Shown: positions 52,362 through 61,525, counted from the stretch's first letter. The stretch is 64,000 nt of DNA from Flammeovirgaceae bacterium (GCA_016712035.1 JADJRT010000006.1:1-64000), one strand, 5' to 3'. The notes: generated by a model not told the origin, from the letters alone. Numbers and translations: made by a program.

Positions 52362-52533
52362 CTTTGTAAGTTCAGTTTATACTAATCGAGGGAAAAGAGC
52401 CTGTCCGTTTCTCGATTATTCTGCAAAAATTAACAAAATCATTATTTGCAACTCATGATTTCCTTCATTTTATTAACATTTATTTTGTAAGAATAACTTA
52501 AGGTCATTAATTAACGTTATTTCCTTGTAGCCT

Positions 52534-53109
52534 ATGGATTTTTTTCATTATCGAAATAAAGTACAACCGCAAAAGGGAGCGCTGCTATTATCAGAGCCCT
52601 ACCTGGCCGATCCAAATTTTGAGCGAACAACAATCTTGTTGACCGAACATAACGAAGAGGGGTCTGTAGGGTTTATTCTTAATAAGCCTTCTGATTCACG
52701 CGTAAGCGAAGTAATGGATGCCATTAAGGAATTTGATGCGCGCATTTATATTGGGGGCCCTGTTCAGCAAGATACACTCCACTTCATACACCGGGTGCCG
52801 TTGCTGGAGGATGCCATCGACATTGGTAATGGCTTGTTTTGGGGTGGTGATTTTGAGCAACTAACATCGCTGATTGAAACCCATCAAACCAATGTGCTGG
52901 ATGTCAAATTTTTCTTAGGGTATAGTGGCTGGTCGCCAGGTCAATTGGAGGAAGAACTGAAGCTCGATAGCTGGATTGTGAGTGATCAGGTTTCGGATGC
53001 CCTGGTATTTGAAACAAATCCTGAATTAATGTGGAAAGAGGCTATGCGTAGTCTGGGTGGGCGCTTTTCGGTCTATTCGAACTATCCGGAAGACCCACGA
53101 ATGAATTGA
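52534..53109 (+). CDS. YqgE/AlgH family protein (UPF0301)
   Basis: A 191-aa protein. KGALLLSEPYLADPNFERTT (family signature L.....L.D..F..TV), NEEGSVGFILNKPSDSRVSE, IYIGGPVQQDTLHFIHRVPL (GGPV), WGGDFEQLTSLIETHQTNV, FFLGYSGWSPGQLEEELKLD (GYSGW..GQLE.E) and SWIVSDQ. Intact and full length. The biochemical role of the family is not established. Promoter not identified in the 172-base AT-rich gap upstream. Confidence 0.93.
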   Translation: MDFFHYRNKVQPQKGALLLSEPYLADPNFERTTILLTEHNEEGSVGFILNKPSDSRVSEVMDAIKEFDARIYIGGPVQQDTLHFIHRVPLLEDAIDIGNGLFWGGDFEQLTSLIETHQTNVLDVKFFLGYSGWSPGQLEEELKLDSWIVSDQVSDALVFETNPELMWKEAMRSLGGRFSVYSNYPEDPRMN

Positions 53110-53156
53110 ATGATTTTAGTATTTTTACGGTTCCTCAGACGAGGCTATGAGAGGAT

Positions 53157-55013
53157 ATGACGATGGAAAACGATAAAGAGGTGCAAGAAGAGCAAGAGCA
53201 AGTCAATAGTGCAGCTGAAGAGGTTTCAGATTCTGTTCTGACGAAGATCAATGGCGATCATCATCATGATGAAACGTCCGCAGACGATTACAGGGAAGAT
53301 CATCCCGAAGTTGATTTCTCACAGTTTACAAAAGAAGATTTTGTTGCGCACGTGAAAGAGCTTAGCAAGGACGATGATTTTCGCAAGGTTGATTCCATTC
53401 TCAAAACAATAAAACCTTTGTTTGATGAAATCCGTCAGGCAGAGAAAGATGCCGCGCTCGTAAAATTTAAGAGTGACGGTGGCCAGGAAGATGATTTTGA
53501 ATATCGCTTCGATGAGTTCGACCATGCCTTTGATGCAACGGTAAAACTTATCCGCGATCGTAAAAATCAGTATTTCAAATGTCTGGAAGAAAAAAAATCC
53601 GAGAACCTCAATAAGAAGAATGAGATTCTTGAAAAGCTAAGAGCCTTAATTGATGGCGAGGACTCGGCTCAGTCGTTTCAGATTTTTAAGCAGTTACAAA
53701 TAGACTGGAAGCAGGGTGGTCCTGTGCCCATGGCGCAGGTTAAAACCTTGTGGGCAAATTATAATGCCCTGGTAGATCGCTTCTATGATCATCGAAACAT
53801 TTACTTTGAGCTTAAAGAGCTAGACCGGAAGAAAAATCTGGAAGCTAAGCTTGAACTTTGCGTAAAAGCAGAGGAGTTAATCAGCAAAGAGCGAATTAAA
53901 GAAGCGGTACAGGAACTCAACGAACTTCATCATGAGTTTAAACATCTTGGCCCCGTACCCAAGGAAGAACAAGAGAATGTATGGCAACGATTTAAGGCTG
54001 CCTCCGATGCCGTTTATGCCAAGCGTGATGCTTTTTTGGTTGACCTTCAGCAAGAATTAAAACAGAATTTAGATGCCAAAGGGAAAGTAGAGGAAGAAGT
54101 ACTGGCTTTCGCTTCTTTTAATTCGGATCGCATCAAAGACTGGAATCAAAAGACAAAAGAAATTCTTGACATCCAAAAGCGCTGGGATGCTATTGGTGGT
54201 GTACCGCGTGCCAAGTCTAAAGATCTGAACAAGAGTTTTTGGACGGCCTTCAAAGCCTTTTTTAATAATAAAAATCACTTCTTTAAAAAGCTCGATGAAG
54301 CGCGTTCCAGCAATTTAAAATTGAAACAGGAATTAGTAGCTCGGGCCATCGAATTAAAATCGAGCGATGATTGGGCGCGTACCTCGCAGGAACTAAAGGA
54401 CCTGCAAAACAAGTGGAAAGAAATTGGACCGGTGCCCGAAAAACAACGCGAGAAAATTTATAAAGAATTTAAAGAGGCCTGCGATTTCTTTTTTGGTCAG
54501 CGCAGAGAGGTGTTTGAAAAGACCGATCACGATCAGGAAGATAATCTTAAATTAAAGGAAGCCATTATTGAGGAATTGCGTGGTGCTGCCGAGGGTAGTG
54601 GCACGTTAGAAAAACTTCATGAGCTACAGACGCGCTTCAATGAGATTGGATTTGTTCCTAAGAATGTAATCGCTTCCGTGAAGAGCCGCTTTGCAGACGC
54701 GACTACAAAGTATCTGGAAACTATTGCCGGATTGAATGAAGCCCAAAAAGATCAGGCTAGCCTCGAAATTCAGCTGGGCAGTCTTAGGAATGACCCGCAA
54801 GCTGAACGCAAGATTTTCCATAAGGAGCAGGCCTTGAGAAAGCAAATTACCAAAGCTGAAAATGATCTGGCTACGTTGCGCAATAACCTCGAGTTCTTTG
54901 GGCGTTCAAAAAATGCCGCTAAAATGAAGGAAGAGTTCAATGAGCAAATCGTTGTGGCCACCGACAATCTGGACCAGCTAAAAAAGCAGCTAAAACTTCT
55001 TAAATCCGTGTAG
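53157..55013 (+). CDS. DUF349-repeat protein
   Basis: A 618-aa, highly charged helical protein. Acidic N-terminus (residues 1-60), then four to five DUF349-type three-helix repeats, each with the pattern 'W..IG.VP......LW..F..A...FF...': e.g. DWKQGGPVPMAQVKTLWANY, EFKHLGPVPKEEQENVWQRF, RWDAIGGVPRAKSKDLNKSF and KWKEIGPVPEKQREKIYKEF. The C-terminal ~80 aa form a coiled coil (LEIQLGSLRNDPQAERKIFH). DUF349 proteins are cytoplasmic and of unknown function. Start at 53,157 is preferred, though ATG at 53,163 is possible. Intact. Confidence 0.85.
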   Translation: MTMENDKEVQEEQEQVNSAAEEVSDSVLTKINGDHHHDETSADDYREDHPEVDFSQFTKEDFVAHVKELSKDDDFRKVDSILKTIKPLFDEIRQAEKDAALVKFKSDGGQEDDFEYRFDEFDHAFDATVKLIRDRKNQYFKCLEEKKSENLNKKNEILEKLRALIDGEDSAQSFQIFKQLQIDWKQGGPVPMAQVKTLWANYNALVDRFYDHRNIYFELKELDRKKNLEAKLELCVKAEELISKERIKEAVQELNELHHEFKHLGPVPKEEQENVWQRFKAASDAVYAKRDAFLVDLQQELKQNLDAKGKVEEEVLAFASFNSDRIKDWNQKTKEILDIQKRWDAIGGVPRAKSKDLNKSFWTAFKAFFNNKNHFFKKLDEARSSNLKLKQELVARAIELKSSDDWARTSQELKDLQNKWKEIGPVPEKQREKIYKEFKEACDFFFGQRREVFEKTDHDQEDNLKLKEAIIEELRGAAEGSGTLEKLHELQTRFNEIGFVPKNVIASVKSRFADATTKYLETIAGLNEAQKDQASLEIQLGSLRNDPQAERKIFHKEQALRKQITKAENDLATLRNNLEFFGRSKNAAKMKEEFNEQIVVATDNLDQLKKQLKLLKSV

Positions 55014-55063
55014 AAACGGCTTGTAAAAACCAAGAGTTACCTTATTTTTGCACCCTCTTTAAA

Positions 55064-55135
<72 letters not shown>

Positions 55136-55138
55136 CAT

Positions 55139-55166
55139 AACCGAATCCTTGGATTCGGTTTTTTTA
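55139..55166 (+). terminator. tRNA-Thr terminator abutting the GIY-YIG start
   Basis: CCGAATCC-TT-GGATTCGG then TTTTTTT, an 8-bp palindrome with a T-run that runs directly into the ATG of the next gene at 55,166. It leaves no room for a separate promoter or strong Shine-Dalgarno. Confidence 0.85.
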
Positions 55167-55447
55167 TGCTTGTATATATTCTCTATTCAAAGCAGATTGA
55201 TCGCTATTACATAGGCCAGACCGAAGATCTATCGGTGAGATTGAATCAGCATTTAACCAAGGTCCTCCCTCATAGTTACACCCAATTAGCTAGCGACTGG
55301 GAAGTGTTTTTCACTATTGATTGTGACTCTAGAAAACAAGCAGTTGGTATTGAGAATCATATAAAGAAAATGAAGTCGAGTCAATACATTCGAAATTTAA
55401 AGACCTATCCCGAAATAGTTGAGAAGCTAAAGTTGAAGTATAATTAG
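55166..55447 (+). CDS. GIY-YIG nuclease family protein, tRNA-associated
   Basis: A 93-aa single-domain GIY-YIG protein (URI/UvrC N-terminal-like). MLVYILYSKQIDRYYIGQTE carries both motif tyrosines (Y-I-L, Y-Y-I-G); DLSVRLNQHLT gives the conserved Arg and His; AVGIENHIKKMKSSQYI carries the catalytic Glu and following Lys. The family cuts nucleic acid with a metal ion. The stop codon TAG (55,445-55,447) is also the first three bases of a duplicated tRNA-Thr segment. It lies between the intact tRNA-Thr terminator and that fragment, the same arrangement as the broken homologue at tRNA-Met. Intact frame; expression may rely on read-through. Confidence 0.87.
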   Translation: MLVYILYSKQIDRYYIGQTEDLSVRLNQHLTKVLPHSYTQLASDWEVFFTIDCDSRKQAVGIENHIKKMKSSQYIRNLKTYPEIVEKLKLKYN

Positions 55448-55512
55448 GTCGCTGGTTCGTCCCGATCCCGATAGTCCCGATAGCTATCGGGATCGGGACT
55501 ATCGGGGACTCA
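55445..55512 (+). repeat. tRNA-Thr 3'-part copy with composite palindrome
   Basis: TAGGTCGCTGGTTCG (55,445-55,459) repeats 15 bases of tRNA-Thr at 55,106-55,120 exactly. The next 40-odd bases form a composite palindrome built from CCCGATAG/CTATCGGG and CCCGATC/GATCGGG modules, centred on CCCGATAGCTATCGGG (55,476-55,491), the same core inserted in the tRNA-Met copy at 43,998. It ends GGGGACTCA, close to the tRNA 3' end GGGGCTCA. Confidence 0.8.
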
Positions 55513-55520
55513 ATAAGACT

Positions 55521-55554
55521 AAAGCCTTGTAAATTTTTTACAAAGGCTTTTTTT
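55521..55554 (+). terminator. Terminator after the tRNA-Thr/GIY-YIG unit
   Basis: AAAGCCTTGTAAA-(4 nt)-TTTACAAAGGCTTT with TTTT tail; long stem with one unpaired base, strong T-run. Confidence 0.8.
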
Positions 55555-55623
55555 ATTGCCTTACTGAAACTTTAGGGGCAAAGGCCATAGCGTATAGGGC
55601 TTTAAGTAAAGTTAAAAACTACT

Positions 55624-56449
55624 TCAGTTTCTTTTTGGTTTGCCTTCAACAATTTGTTTAGCATTTAGCTTACTCACCACCTTGTCTCCGGTTCTTACTT
55701 CAATCTCTTTTCGTGCATTTCCTGCAACAGTTCCACCTTGCCTGGCAATTACTTTGCTCTCATCCAATGTGTTTGGCTTCTTCTTTTTCGAAATCTCAGA
55801 AGTGGTTGCCTCTGCCAGCATGTTCAAAACCAATTCTAAGTTGGTCATGTGGTCGCGAAGGTTTTCCTTCTTCAAGTCCTTGTGTTTCTTGTATTGCTTT
55901 ACAGATTTGCCGCTCCATGCTTTTGTAATAATGTCAGTAAGTATTGCGAAGTCCATGCCTTTCTGCACTCCACGTTTTTCCCATTCATCCGTAAGTTCTT
56001 TGCGAACCTCAATGCTTTTGAGTCTTTGGTTAATCCAATTTTTTGAATAGCCCTTTGCTAGGTAGGTTTCCATAGCTCGGTCAAAACTTAATTCAGGGTC
56101 TTCGTCTTCCTCAATTCTCTCATAGCCTACCTGAGCAAGCCATTGTTTAAAAGGTTCTGCTTTAGGTGATGGAATTGATTGAATAATTCTCAAAAGCCCC
56201 TGTGTATCAGTGCAATCGGTAAGATATTTTTGCCGTCACTGGATTCCATTTCAGTTGTACGATAATATCGTACAACTGGCCAAAGCCTTCTTCTTCCAAT
56301 TTGCGTTTCAAATCGCTCCAATATCTTCTTGGATTATTACTGTCAGTAAGAATCTCAATTACATCAATAATGGAGAAGAACCACAACTCCTTTTCCTCAT
56401 CCCAGTGAGTTCTTACTTTTTTGGATTCAAACAATTTAATGTTGCTCAT
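55624..56449 (-). CDS. Bro-N domain protein (DinD/phage-antirepressor-like), frameshifted
   Basis: About 275 aa. N-terminal Bro-N fold: KLFESKKVRTHWDEEKELWF, FSIIDVIEILTDSNNPRRYW, SDLKRKLEEEGFGQLYD. After two one-base indels (56,200-56,260) it continues MESSDGKKYLTDCTDTQGLL, RIIQSIPSPKAEPFKQWLAQ, VGYERIEEDEDPELSFDRAM, then KGYSKNWINQRLKSIEVRKE, and ends in a basic tail. This is the Bro-N plus C-terminal domain architecture of DNA-damage-inducible DinD-like and phage antirepressor proteins. It is divergent from and 543 bases before the type I R-M genes; such proteins recur in R-M islands. Regulation of the system is a possible role, inferred only. Confidence 0.78.
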
Positions 56450-56554
56450 CGTTCTTTGATTTATCGCCAGATCTTATCTTACTCATATTGACTTTCCTAT
56501 ACTTTGCTTAGAGGTTTCAATTTTCCAAACAATAACTTATCCACAAATTAAGAA

Positions 56555-56586
56555 AAGCAGTTACAATTGTGTAGCTGCTTTTTTTA
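56555..56586 (+). terminator. Hairpin with T-run in the Bro-N to hsdR gap
   Basis: AGCAGTTACA-ATTG-TGTAGCTGCT followed by TTTTTTATTT; also preceded by A's, so it could stop transcripts in either direction. Confidence 0.65.
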
Positions 56587-56669
56587 TTTAACTAAAGTAG
56601 TAGCTGAATCAATTTGATTAAACTTTGTTCGTAGCAATCAATGCGCAAGGGAGAAATATTTTTTTGTTT

Positions 56670-56830
56670 CCTCGGGCCTGCCCACCGTAGCCACGCGAAG
56701 GTGGGCGTGCCCCTTCACCTGCAAGCCGAAGCGGCAGCGCAGGCTTGGGTCGGGCTATCCGCTACAAGTCCGACTACACACAGTGCCCACACGCTTCGGG
56801 CTTTTCGCTACTATCCCTCACGCGGTTCTG
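56670..56830. repeat. GC-rich palindromic repeat region
   Basis: A stretch more GC-rich than its surroundings. It contains GCCCACC (56,680-56,686)/GGTGGGC (56,700-56,706) and CAAGCC (56,722-56,727)/GGCTTG (56,742-56,747) inverted repeats. A 101-codon frame covers it (56,641-56,946) but has repeat-derived, low-information residues and no family, so it is not called a gene. The region resembles dispersed intergenic repeats of Bacteroidota. Confidence 0.55.
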
Positions 56831-56991
56831 CCTTTCACACGACTTTACTAAGTAGGGATAAATCCAGTATTACCGGGGAAAAACTCCACTCCAAACGAGG
56901 GAAAATACCTCACCTCAAAGGTTTGTTTTTAAATCATTTGGGGTAATTTTAAAGATGCCTAATAGTAGCCTTATTCTAATTTCTTTGAATT

Positions 56992-59336
56992 TTGGAAAAC
57001 ATCAATAAGAAAGACCTAAGCGAAATAGACATCTGCGATCTCTACATCACGCCTGCCATAAAGGATGCCGGGTGGGATCAGTATACTCAAATACGAAGGG
57101 AAGTCACATTAACTCCAGGTCCTATTGTTGTGAGAGGAGAGATGTCTGCCCGCAACAAGAAGAAAAAGAAATTCGCAGATTACGTTTTACACAAAGAACC
57201 GGGTATTCCCATCGCGGTAGTTGAGGCTAAAGACAATAATAAATCTATAAGCCACGGATTACAGCAGGCTATTGGCTATGCAGCGATTCTTCAAGTGCCC
57301 AGCGCATTAAGTTCTAACGGTGATGGCTTTGCATCGCATAACGATGTTCCTGAAAATGGAGAAGACATTGAGACCGAATTTCCATTAACAGCATTTCCTT
57401 CTCCTGAAGTGATTTGGAAAAGGTATAAGAAGAGACATGGAATTGTTGAAGAAGAACTTGTGCTTCAACCGTATCATGACGATGGTTCAGGAAAAGAACC
57501 TCGTTATTATCAAACGGATGCCATCAACCGAACCATTGAAGCGGTAGCTCGCGGGCAAAACCGTATCCTGCTGGTGATGGCAACAGGAACAGGAAAGACG
57601 TATACAACTTTTCAAATCATCTGGCGCTTGTGGAAAGCGCGAAGAGCAAAACGAATTCTGTTTTTGGTTGATCGTAATATTCTGGCAGATCAAACCTTGA
57701 TCAACGATTTCAAACCTTTCGGTTCGGTGATGACCAAGATCAGAAATCGTAAGATCGATCCATCTTATGAAATTCAATTGGGATTATATCAAGCCATCAC
57801 CGGACCAGACGAAGCCGATAAAATATTTAAAAATGTATCGCGCGATTTCTTTGACCTCATCGTCATTGATGAGTGCCACAGAGGCAGTGCGGCAGAAGAT
57901 GCTTCATGGCGCGAAATACTCGAATACTTTTCGGGAGCTATACAAGTTGGCATGACGGCAACGCCAAAGGAAACAAAGTATGCTTCCAACATTACCTACT
58001 TTGGTGAACCTGTTTATACCTACACACTCAAAACTGGAATTGAAGACGGCTTTCTTGCACCGTATAAAGTTATCCGAATAAACATTGACAAAGATCTTGA
58101 AGGATGGACACCTGAACCAGGAATGACTGATGACCTGGGTAATCCAATAGAAGAAAGAACCTATAGTCAGGCAGACATGGAACGCATGTTGGTTCTTAAT
58201 AAAAGAACTAAGCTTGTGGCTAAACGGGTGATGCAATACCTCAATGCAACTGATCCGTATTCCAAAACTATTATTTTCTGCGAAGATATTGATCATGCTG
58301 AGCGTATGCGCAGAGCCATTGTGAATGCTGCCGGTAAAATTGCAACCGAGAATCATCGTTATGTGATGCGTATAACGGGTGATAGCGTTGAGGAAAAGCC
58401 GAATTGGATAATTTCATCGATCCTGAAAGTAAGTTTCCTGTTATCGCTACCACTTCTGAATTGATGAGCACGGGTGTGGATGCTAAGACCTGTAAACTAA
58501 TTGTGCTTGATAAAACGATTAGCTCGATGACTACTTTCAAACAGATCATTGGTAGAGGCACACGGATATCAGAAGAATTCAATAAGTTCTTCTTCACGAT
58601 CATGGATTTTAAAAGAGCAACGGAGCTCTTCAAAGATCCTGCATTTGATGGAGAGCCTGTAGTAATTTATGAACCGCAAGATGGTGATCCTCCCGTTCCA
58701 CCAATGCCCGAAGGTGATGGTGGTGGCGATGATGACGGAGGTGGTGATGACGATGATAAGGTAAAGAAGTATGTCCTCAATAATATTGAGGTGACCATCA
58801 TATCTGAGCGCATAGAGTATATTGGAAATGATGGAAAGCTCGTAACCGAATCGTACCGGGATTTTTCCAAAAAGCAAATCAACTCTGAGTATGCATCATT
58901 AGACGATTTTCTTACCGGCTGGAATAGTGCAGAAAAGAAGCGCGCCATTATTGAATCATTAGAAGAGCATGGTGTTATTTTAGAAAATCTTGCAGAAATA
59001 GTAGGACAGGAGTATAGTGAGTTTGACTTAATCTGTCATGTTGCTTATGGCCAACCACCGCTCACGCGAAAGGAAAGAGCAAACAATGTGAAGAAGCGAA
59101 ATTATTTTACAAAGTATGGAGACCAGGCAAGAAAGGTATTAGAAGCCTTGCTTGAGAAATATGCCGACAAAGGAGTGGTGTCTATTGAGAATCCCAGAGT
59201 GCTTCAACTACAGCCTTTCAGTGACATGGGCACACCAGTGGAAATCATCAATGATGTATTTGGCGGAAAAGTGAAGTACGAGAAAGCATTGCGCGAATTG
59301 GAAAGTGAACTATACAATACGGAGAAGACAGCTTGA
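56992..59336 (+). CDS. hsdR: Type I restriction enzyme R subunit (one frameshift)
   Basis: About 780 aa. N-terminal nuclease: FADYVLHKEPGIPIAVVEAK with the PD-(D/E)xK Asp and the Glu-x-Lys of AVVEAK. Motor: LLVMATGTGKTYTTFQIIWR (Walker A), LIVIDECHRGSAAEDASWRE (DEAD-box-type DECH), GMTATPKETKYASNITYFGE, and after the break STGVDAKTCKLIVLDKTISS and FKQIIGRGTRISEEFNKFFF (motif VI). A lost G in a G-run near 58,395 splits it at SVE-GKAELDNFI. A Gly/Asp-rich linker (EGDGGGDDDGGGDDDD) precedes the C-terminal helical domain. It cleaves DNA after ATP-driven translocation. TTG at 56,992 is the only start matching the first motif. The stop lies in a palindrome. Confidence 0.93.
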
Positions 59337-59455
59337 GGTCACAATTTGTGACTTCAAGTCAAATAGATTTGAGGCGCCAGTTTGGCACCTCAAGATGATT
59401 TTCTAAGGTCGCAAAATGCGTCCTTAAACTTCTAAGGTCACAGATTGTGACCTTA
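59332..59455. repeat. Four related palindromes between hsdR and the ORF6N gene
   Basis: Copies at 59,332-59,358 (CTTGAGGTCAC-N5-GTGACTTCAAG), 59,369-59,393 (TTGAGGCGCCA-N3-TGGCACCTCAA), 59,404-59,426 (TAAGGTCGCA-N3-TGCGTCCTTA) and 59,433-59,455 (TAAGGTCACA-N3-TGTGACCTTA, perfect). Copy 1 contains the hsdR stop codon. All share the (G/A)AGG-x-C/G-C core and short centre, with spacing of 7-11 bases. Confidence 0.85.
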
Positions 59456-59467
59456 AACAAACGAGAC

Positions 59468-60010
59468 ATGAAAGAACTATCCGTTGTAACTACATCCGAT
59501 TTTATCGCTACAAAAATTCTTTTTCTGCGTGATGAAAAAGTGCTGCTTGATGCTGATCTGGCATTGCTCTACGGAGTTGAAACGAAACGACTCAAGGAGG
59601 CAGTGAAACGAAATAGTGAACGGTTTCCTGATGATTTCATGTTTCAATTGACTAAGGATGAGTGGCTGAACTTGAGGTCGCAAACTGCGTCCTCAAGTTC
59701 ACCTGCCGGAAAGGCAGGTTGGGGCGGCACGCGCTATCCACCCTTTGCCTTCACTGAACAAGGTGTGGCCATGCTCTCTGGAATACTAAATAGTCCCCGT
59801 GCTGTGGAAACCAACATTGCCATTATGCGCACGTTTGTGGCGTTGCGCAAACTGATGGAAACCAACAAAGACCTCGCGGCCAAAATCCGACAACTCGAAA
59901 AGAAATACGACCAGCGTTTTAAACTGGTGTTCGACACCATTCAGAAACTGATCAAACAAGAAAGAGAAATTCGGCCCATCGGTTTTGAAGTGGGCAAAAG
60001 AAATAAATAG
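59468..60010 (+). CDS. ORF6N-domain DNA-binding protein inside the R-M operon
   Basis: About 180 aa. ATG at 59,468 is preferred over the GTG at 59,447, which lies within a palindrome. ORF6N domain: DFIATKILFLRDEKVLLDAD, LALLYGVETKRLKEAVKRNS, ERFPDDFMFQLTKDEWLNLR, then after an unusual insert WGGTRYPPFAFTEQGVAMLS and GILNSPRAVETNIAIMRTFV. The C-terminus is a coiled coil (DLAAKIRQLEKKYDQRFKLV). ORF6N proteins are phage- or R-M-associated DNA-binding proteins. The coding DNA for NLRSQTASSS is itself a palindrome related to the four upstream; the residues SPAGKAG come from a second palindrome. Regulation of the R-M genes is plausible but unproven. Confidence 0.82.
   Translation: MKELSVVTTSDFIATKILFLRDEKVLLDADLALLYGVETKRLKEAVKRNSERFPDDFMFQLTKDEWLNLRSQTASSSSPAGKAGWGGTRYPPFAFTEQGVAMLSGILNSPRAVETNIAIMRTFVALRKLMETNKDLAAKIRQLEKKYDQRFKLVFDTIQKLIKQEREIRPIGFEVGKRNK
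59669..59719. repeat. Two palindromes inside the ORF6N coding sequence
   Basis: 59,669-59,699: AACTTGAGGTCGCA-N3-TGCGTCCTCAAGTT, a fifth copy of the upstream palindrome family. 59,701-59,719: ACCTGCC-GGAAA-GGCAGGT, an unrelated palindrome of the dispersed CCTGCC/GGCAGG type. Both are translated and keep the frame. Confidence 0.8.
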
Positions 60011-60043
60011 CAACATAGTAGTGGATTATAACTTAATTATTGA

Positions 60044-61524
60044 ATGAGTAATGTTTCAGGAGTGATCAAATCTATTCAGGATTTGATGCGTAAGGATGTA
60101 GGCGTAGATGGCGATGCACAGCGTATAAGTCAATTGGTATGGATGTTCTTTTTAAAAATCTATGACGACAGAGAGAGTGAAATAGAATTAATGGAGGATG
60201 GTTATAAATCTCCCATTCCAAAACACTTGCGTTGGCGAAATTGGGCAAGTGATACCGAAGGAATGACGGGCGAAGAATTATCCGACATTGTGAATTTGCA
60301 ACTCTTCCCTACGCTAAAGGATAAACTAAAGATTACCGGACCGCAAGGTGCACGAGCAAAAGTGATTGCCAATGTATTTGAAGATGCCTACAACTACATG
60401 AAGTCGGGCACGCTCATGCGGCAAGTGATTAATAAGATCAACGAAATCAATTTCAACTCGAAAGATGACCGACAAACCTTCGGTAGTATTTACGAACAGC
60501 TTCTAAAAGATTTACAAAGTGCAGGAAATGCAGGTGAATTTTATACGCCAAGAGCAGTAACGGAGTTTATTGTTGATCGTATTAATCCTAAACTGAAAGA
60601 AAAAGTACTGGACCCTGCTTGTGGTACAGGAGGATTTCTGAGCAACGTGATTGACTACAAGCGAAAAAAGTTTGTGAAGTCAACAGCAGATGAGGAAGTG
60701 TTAAAGGAATCTATTTATGGTGTAGAGAAAAAGACGTTGCCGCACATGCTTTGCACCACCAACATGATTTTGCATGGCATTGATATTCCGGTAAACATTA
60801 AACATGATAACACCTTAAGCCGACCCTTGCGTGATTACACCAACAGCGATCGTGTAGATGTAATTGTTACCAATCCTCCTTTTGGTGGAATGGAAGAAGA
60901 TGGTATTGAGAATAACTTTCCAGCCGCTTTCCGTACACGTGAAACTGCAGACTTGTTTTTATTATTGATCACGCACTTGTTACGACAAGACGGAAGAGCG
61001 GCCGTAGTACTACCTGATGGCTCTTGTTTGGTGAAGGCATGAAGACACGCTTGAAAGAAAAACTTTTAACAGAATGTAATCTTCATACTATTGTAAGATT
61101 GCCCAACGGAGTATTTAACCCGTACACAGGCATAAAGACCAACATCCTTTTCTTCACCAAAGGAAAACCTACTAAAAATGTTTGGTATTATGAGCATCCG
61201 TACCCGGAAGGAGTAACGAGCTACAACAAAACGAGGCCAATGCGCTTTGAAGAATTTCAAACCGAAATGAACTGATGGGGAAAAGCGAAAGATGACTTTG
61301 CTGCCCCCGTAGAAAATGAATATGCGTGGAAAGTTTCAGTAGAAGAAATTGTAAAACGGAATTATAACCTCGACATCAGTAACCCGCATGTGGGAGAACA
61401 AGTGAGTCATGATCCGGAAGTTCTGCTTACCTCTTACAAAGCAGAGCAAGAAAGGATAACGAAGTTAAGAGGACAACTCAAAGTTATTTTATCACAAGCG
61501 TTAACAAATAACGGACGCAAATGA
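60044..61524 (+). CDS. hsdM: Type I DNA methyltransferase M subunit (one frameshift, one internal TGA)
   Basis: About 493 aa adenine-N6 methyltransferase. N-terminal helical domain (LMRKDVGVDGDAQRISQLVW, MFFLKIYDDRESEIELMEDG); AGNAGEFYTPRAVTEFIVDR; AdoMet motif I VLDPACGTGGFLSNVID; catalytic motif IV DVIVTNPPFGGMEEDGIENN (NPPF); ETADLFLLLITHLL. A missing T near 61,027 breaks PDGS-LFGEGMKTRLKEKLL. A TGA at 61,273 then interrupts TEMN-*-WGKAKDDFAAPV, where Trp is expected (TGG). The frame then continues to the stop at 61,522 through a helical tail (LTSYKAEQERITKLRGQLKV). The hsdS gene starts 1 base after the stop. Confidence 0.92.
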
Positions 61525-61525
61525 T

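Noticed and set aside
56537..56545. TTATCCACA, a perfect DnaA-box sequence
   Set aside because: Single copy with no cluster, no AT-rich unwinding element identified and no dnaA/dnaN nearby; not evidence of an origin.
56641..56946. A 101-codon open frame before hsdR
   Set aside because: It lies over GC-rich palindromic repeats, has a repeat-like composition (many Ser, Thr, His, Pro), no family pattern and no ribosome site; treated as repeat DNA.
61273..61275. TGA recoding (selenocysteine or Trp) in hsdM
   Set aside because: One event only; other genes here use TGA as a normal stop (for example hsdR and ytxH), and no SECIS-like element was identified. Base error is simpler.
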